This document shows, piece by piece, positions 60,970-64,000 of a stretch of DNA of 64,000 bases (positions are counted from its first letter, which is position 1; each line of letters starts with the position of its first letter). The DNA comes from CAZGUH01 sp964529005 (lineage in GTDB: Bacteria > Actinomycetota > Acidimicrobiia > Acidimicrobiales > Ilumatobacteraceae): positions 1 to 64,000 of the forward strand of contig CAZGUH010000005.1 of assembly GCA_964529005.1 (NCBI GenBank). Direction: 5' to 3'. Made by a program: the position numbers and the translations under genes. The notes below the pieces were generated by a model that was not told the DNA's origin, did not search any database, and saw only the letters and a program-made list of their open reading frames with translations.

Positions 60970-62316
60970 TCAGCGGCGGCGCACGGCGGCCAACAGCGCC
61001 TCCGACCGCTCGGCCGCCACGGCGCGCAGCGACTCGACGTCGACGGTGACGCATCGGCCCTCGCGCACCACCGAACGGCCCGCGACCAGCACGTCCCGCA
61101 CGCTGCGGCCGTCGCTCGCCCACACGAGCTGCACCACGGCGTCGACGCTGCGCGGGATCCACTGCGATCCGCTCGTGTCGTGCACCACGACGTCGGCCTG
61201 CTTTCCGGATTCGAGGGACCCGATGACGTCACCCATGCCGATCGCCTCAGCGCCTCGGATGGTGGCCAGCTCCAGCGCGACGCGCGCCGTCATCGACGCC
61301 GGGTCGCGTTCCCGGTCACGCTCGAGCCCGACGAACAGCGCCGCGGCCCGCAGCGCGTCGAGCGCGTCGGAGGCGTTCTCCGCGTCGCATCCGATCGCCA
61401 TCCGGCCGCCGCGGCGGACGATCTCACCGTGGCGCCCTGCCGCGGTCACCCCCTGCGCCAGGCGTAGGTACGCCCAGGGGCACGCGGCAACGGCGGCGCC
61501 GCTGCCGACGAGCGCGTCGAGCTCCGCGTCGTCGAGGTGCACGGCATGGGCCAGCACGACGTGCGGGCCGAGCACGCCGAGGGCGTCGAGGTGCACGAGC
61601 GGGCGGCGACCGGTCCGTTGCACGTACGCGGCCGCGTCGCGATCGTGCGGCGAGATGTGGAACGTCAGGTTGGTCGCGCGGCGACGCGCCAGCTCGCTCG
61701 CCCCGGCGACCAGGTCGTCGCTCATCAGATCGTGGCCGACGAGAGTGACCCACGGATGCACCAACGCATCGCGCGCGTACGCGTCGATCAGGTCGGCGGC
61801 GGCGGCGAGCACCTCGCCGGCGGGGGCTGCGAGCGGGCCGTCGCCGAGGTCCCATCCCCATCGTCCGAGGGTGGCGCGCACGCCGACGGCTCGGATCGCG
61901 GCGGCGACGCGATCGGGATGGGCGACCGTGCCGGCTTCGACCGTGGTGGTGATGCCGTTGCAGGCCGCCTCGATCAGCGACAGCGTCGCCGACAGCTCGT
62001 CGTCGTCGGCCGTGTGCGCGGCGTGCACCGGCACAGCCCAGCCGAAGACACTCTCGTCCGAGCCGATGTCGTCGGGAATGCACGAGCGGACCAGCCGGTC
62101 GCCGGTGAGGTGCTGATGTGCGTTGACGTATCCCGGCGTGACGACGGCCTGAGGGTCGCCGACGACCTCGGCGTCGGGGAACTGCGCGACGAGATCGGCG
62201 AACGGCCCGACGGCCACGATGACGGAACCCTCGATCGCCACTGCGCCGTCGCGCACGACCGTTCTCGCCGCGTCCATCGTGATCACGTCTCGCCCGCGCA
62301 CGAGCACACCGGCCAT
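60970..62316 (-). CDS. amidohydrolase (AtzA/TrzN/SsnA-like)
   Basis: A 448-residue metal-dependent hydrolase of the chlorohydrolase/deaminase branch. Metal ligands are seen in V-N-A-H-Q-H-L (about 68-72), F-H-I-S-P-H-D, L-A-H-A-V-H-L and the Asp in I-G-C-D-A-E-N. The branch hydrolyses amino, halo or amide groups of N-heterocycles (guanine, cytosine, triazines, 8-oxoguanine). This suits an N-ring substrate for the island. It diverges from the second Rieske gene with only 18 bases between the starts. Confidence 0.88.
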   Translation of the reverse strand: MAGVLVRGRDVITMDAARTVVRDGAVAIEGSVIVAVGPFADLVAQFPDAEVVGDPQAVVTPGYVNAHQHLTGDRLVRSCIPDDIGSDESVFGWAVPVHAAHTADDDELSATLSLIEAACNGITTTVEAGTVAHPDRVAAAIRAVGVRATLGRWGWDLGDGPLAAPAGEVLAAAADLIDAYARDALVHPWVTLVGHDLMSDDLVAGASELARRRATNLTFHISPHDRDAAAYVQRTGRRPLVHLDALGVLGPHVVLAHAVHLDDAELDALVGSGAAVAACPWAYLRLAQGVTAAGRHGEIVRRGGRMAIGCDAENASDALDALRAAALFVGLERDRERDPASMTARVALELATIRGAEAIGMGDVIGSLESGKQADVVVHDTSGSQWIPRSVDAVVQLVWASDGRSVRDVLVAGRSVVREGRCVTVDVESLRAVAAERSEALLAAVRRR

Positions 62317-62321
62317 GTCGT

Positions 62322-62327
62322 TAGGCT
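62322..62327 (+). promoter_or_regulatory. leaderless -10 element of the second Rieske gene
   Basis: TAGGCT lies exactly 7 bases before GTG 62335, within an 18-base divergent gap, so the -35 must lie inside the amidohydrolase coding region. Confidence 0.55.
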
Positions 62328-62334
62328 CGCACAC

Positions 62335-63339
62335 GTGGGGACGACCGTGGACGGCGTCTTCGCGTCGAACGACGCGTTGCTCGACCACTGGTACGTGGTC
62401 GCCGCCTCCGACGACGTGCGACCGGGGCCCATCGCGGTCCAACTCCTGGGCCGCCGCGTGGTCCTGTGGCGCGGCCCCGACGGCACGGTCGTGACCGCGC
62501 CCGATCGTTGCCCGCACCGCGAAGCTCCGCTGTCGCGGGGAACGATCGAAGGTGGATGCCTCGTGTGCCCCTACCACGGGTGGACGTTCGGCAACGGCGG
62601 GCGGTGCGTGCGCGTGCCGAGCGCGGCCGACGGGGTTCCGCCTCCGCCGCGTGCCCACCTGCGGACCGCGCGCTGCACCGAGCTCTATGGAATGGTCTGG
62701 GTCTGCCTCGGCGACCCGGCGGCGGAGATCCCCGCGATGCCGTGGGAGCACGACCCCGCGTTCCGGCGCATCAACACGCCCGTCGAGGTGTGGCGGACGT
62801 CCGCGGCCCGCATGACCGACAACTTTCTCGACGTCGCGCACTTCCCGTGGGTGCACACCGGGACGTTCGGCCGGCGACAGGACACGCACGTCGCCAAGAT
62901 GGAGCTCGCCGAGCTGGACGACGAGTTCTTCGGGTTCCGCTTCGACGTCACGGCGAACAACAGCGACGCCGGAGCGGTGGCCAGCGGCCAGGCCAGCGCG
63001 GTCGTGCACCGATCGATGTCGACCGGCTTCCACCTGCCGTTCACCGTGCGCAGCACGATCCACTACGACACCGGGCTCGATCACATCCTGCTGTTGCTCT
63101 CGACGCCGATCGACGACGTCACGTCGTATTTCACGTTCGTCGTCTGGCGAAACGACGACTTCTCCGTGCCGGCGGACGAGGCGATCCGCTTCGACCTCGC
63201 GATCGGCGCCGAGGACAAGGCGATGCTCGAACAGCTGGACGGGATCCTGCCGCTCGACCAGACCACGCTCGTCAGCGTGCAATCGGACCGCTGCAGCGTC
63301 GAATGGCGACGGCGCCTCGCCGAGCTGATGAAGCTCTGA
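62335..63339 (+). CDS. Rieske-type oxygenase (demethylase-like)
   Basis: A 334-residue Rieske non-heme iron protein. Cluster ligands are C-P-H-R-E (about 58) and C-P-Y-H-G-W (about 77). The iron site appears as D-N-F-L-D-V-A-H-F-P-W-V-H. The compact size and absence of a beta subunit match group I enzymes such as vanillate or dicamba O-demethylase. The start is leaderless. With the divergent amidohydrolase it forms a separate divergent pair; no GntR site is seen between them. Confidence 0.9.
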   Translation: MGTTVDGVFASNDALLDHWYVVAASDDVRPGPIAVQLLGRRVVLWRGPDGTVVTAPDRCPHREAPLSRGTIEGGCLVCPYHGWTFGNGGRCVRVPSAADGVPPPPRAHLRTARCTELYGMVWVCLGDPAAEIPAMPWEHDPAFRRINTPVEVWRTSAARMTDNFLDVAHFPWVHTGTFGRRQDTHVAKMELAELDDEFFGFRFDVTANNSDAGAVASGQASAVVHRSMSTGFHLPFTVRSTIHYDTGLDHILLLLSTPIDDVTSYFTFVVWRNDDFSVPADEAIRFDLAIGAEDKAMLEQLDGILPLDQTTLVSVQSDRCSVEWRRRLAELMKL

Positions 63340-63352
63340 CCGACCCCCTGCG

Positions 63353-63358
63353 TACCAT
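63353..63358 (+). promoter_or_regulatory. leaderless -10 element of the SNF2-like gene
   Basis: TACCAT lies 7 bases before ATG 63366. Confidence 0.45.
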
Positions 63359-63365
63359 CGCCGGG

Positions 63366-64000
63366 ATGCGGCTCTCCCCGACGCGTGGCCTTCCCGGCGC
63401 AGCATCCCGGGGATCCGCCGCGGTCGGACCCCTCCAGCTCACCTGGGACCGCGGCGGCCTGTTCGCCTGGCAGCCGGGCGGGCGGCGGAACATCGCCGCG
63501 GTGGCGCAGACGGTCGCGTTGGTCACCCGGGCGGTCATCGACGACCAGGTCGGTTCGGTGCGCGTCGTCGCGACGCCGGGAGGGTCGGCCGAAGCCTGGG
63601 GCGTGCGCCTCACCGCCGCGGCGTTCGCGCAGGCGGTCCGTCGCGAGGAGCTCGATCCGGAGGCGTCGCCGTCGGTGCGGTGGTTCGCTGCGCTCGCCAC
63701 GCTGGCGCGCGAGATCGTCGGGCACGGCATGGCGTGCCCCGCGGTCGAGGTCGCGGGCGGAGCGGCCCGGGCGCGCTGGCAGCCGACGCCCACCCCCGGG
63801 CAGCGGGCGCTGCTCGCCGAGTTGGAGGCGACGATGCCGCCGGTGTGCGCCGCGCTCGGCGGCGAGGCGGTCACGCCGTCGGCGGCCGGCATGCTCGACG
63901 CGTTCGTGCACGACCTCGCCACGTGGGCGCTCGCGGCCCGTGGATGGCGCCCAGCGGCGCCGAGTGGGCGCGACCCGAGCGCGCGGGCGGTGCGCACGGT
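63366..64000 (+). CDS. N-terminal part of probable SNF2-family helicase (runs off window)
   Basis: An open frame of 211 residues that continues past the window end. The protein begins L-Q-L-T-W-D-R-G-G-L-F-A-W near residue 25 and includes R-A-R-W-Q-P-T-P-T-P-G-Q and M-P-P-V-C-A-A-L-G, followed by L-D-A-F-V-H-D-L. These resemble the N-terminal accessory region of actinobacterial HepA/SNF2-type helicases. The helicase motifs would lie beyond 64000, so the call rests on the accessory region only. Confidence 0.55.
   Translation, partial: MRLSPTRGLPGAASRGSAAVGPLQLTWDRGGLFAWQPGGRRNIAAVAQTVALVTRAVIDDQVGSVRVVATPGGSAEAWGVRLTAAAFAQAVRREELDPEASPSVRWFAALATLAREIVGHGMACPAVEVAGGAARARWQPTPTPGQRALLAELEATMPPVCAALGGEAVTPSAAGMLDAFVHDLATWALAARGWRPAAPSGRDPSARAVRT

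Overview
The window is very GC-rich, densely coded on both strands, and carries no phage, insertion sequence, CRISPR or rRNA. The gene content (a WhiB7-type regulator, a ClpS-DUF2017 pair, sigma-B/F partner-switching proteins, a caa3-type oxidase with fused cytochrome c, and secreted proteins with a PLAPARILDTR-type domain) points to an actinobacterium, most likely of the class Acidimicrobiia (Ilumatobacter-like). That placement is inferred from family knowledge, not from a search. Many genes are preceded by TANNNT followed by 6-9 bases and then ATG/GTG, the geometry of leaderless transcripts, and I used this to choose several starts.

Layout. 1-9 kb: base-excision glycosylase, RidA, an unusually short molybdenum hydroxylase fusion, a Tat lipoprotein, a small Fe-S block (IscA-like, SufR-like sensor, Mrp carrier), a Nudix hydrolase, a secreted protein and oligoribonuclease. 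8.4-9.3 kb: whiB7 with a leader containing a small ORF, an antiterminator segment and an intrinsic terminator. 9.4-15.2 kb: a TlpA/CcdA thiol-redox pair, a PGA-hydrolase-like protein, pdxH, serS and an ABC-2 exporter. 15.2-25 kb: aerobic respiration genes (CtaG, COX IV, III, I, II-cytochrome c, and CtaB). Inside this block lies a second cluster of a cupredoxin-like membrane protein, a COX III-like protein and a COX I paralogue in which the heme and copper histidines are replaced. 25-26.3 kb: clpS-DUF2017 and tRNAs for Glu, Asp and Phe. 26.4-32.3 kb: a GGDEF-EAL protein and a general-stress module (BON-like protein, two RsbW-type proteins, a sigma-B/F factor, a STAS protein, superoxide dismutase, Dps). 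Four promoters there share the GTTT-N16/17-GGGTA pattern expected for that sigma factor.

32.4-41.5 kb: a LarA/DUF2088-like protein, pyrE, a basic DNA-binding candidate, purB-purA, a HisD-family protein with altered metal ligands, two tandem hairpin repeats, and clpB under a HAIR-like operator. 41.6-46.1 kb: a compact urease operon ureABCFGD without ureE.

46.2-63.3 kb: a catabolic island. The first part is VOC enzyme, GntR regulator, cupin, hydantoinase/oxoprolinase A and B, Rieske oxygenase, RraA-like protein and an ABC uptake system. The second part is aldo/keto reductase, SnoaL-like protein, two VOC proteins, an amidohydrolase and a second Rieske oxygenase. Near-identical 19-bp palindromes precede the VOC gene of each part, so one GntR protein probably controls both. 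With the urease next door, the island could degrade an N-containing ring compound and recover its nitrogen; the substrate cannot be read from the sequence. Between the two parts lie two small secreted or lipoprotein genes, a cytochrome c and a winged-helix protein related to the 34.4-kb DNA-binding candidate. The window ends inside a probable SNF2-family helicase gene.
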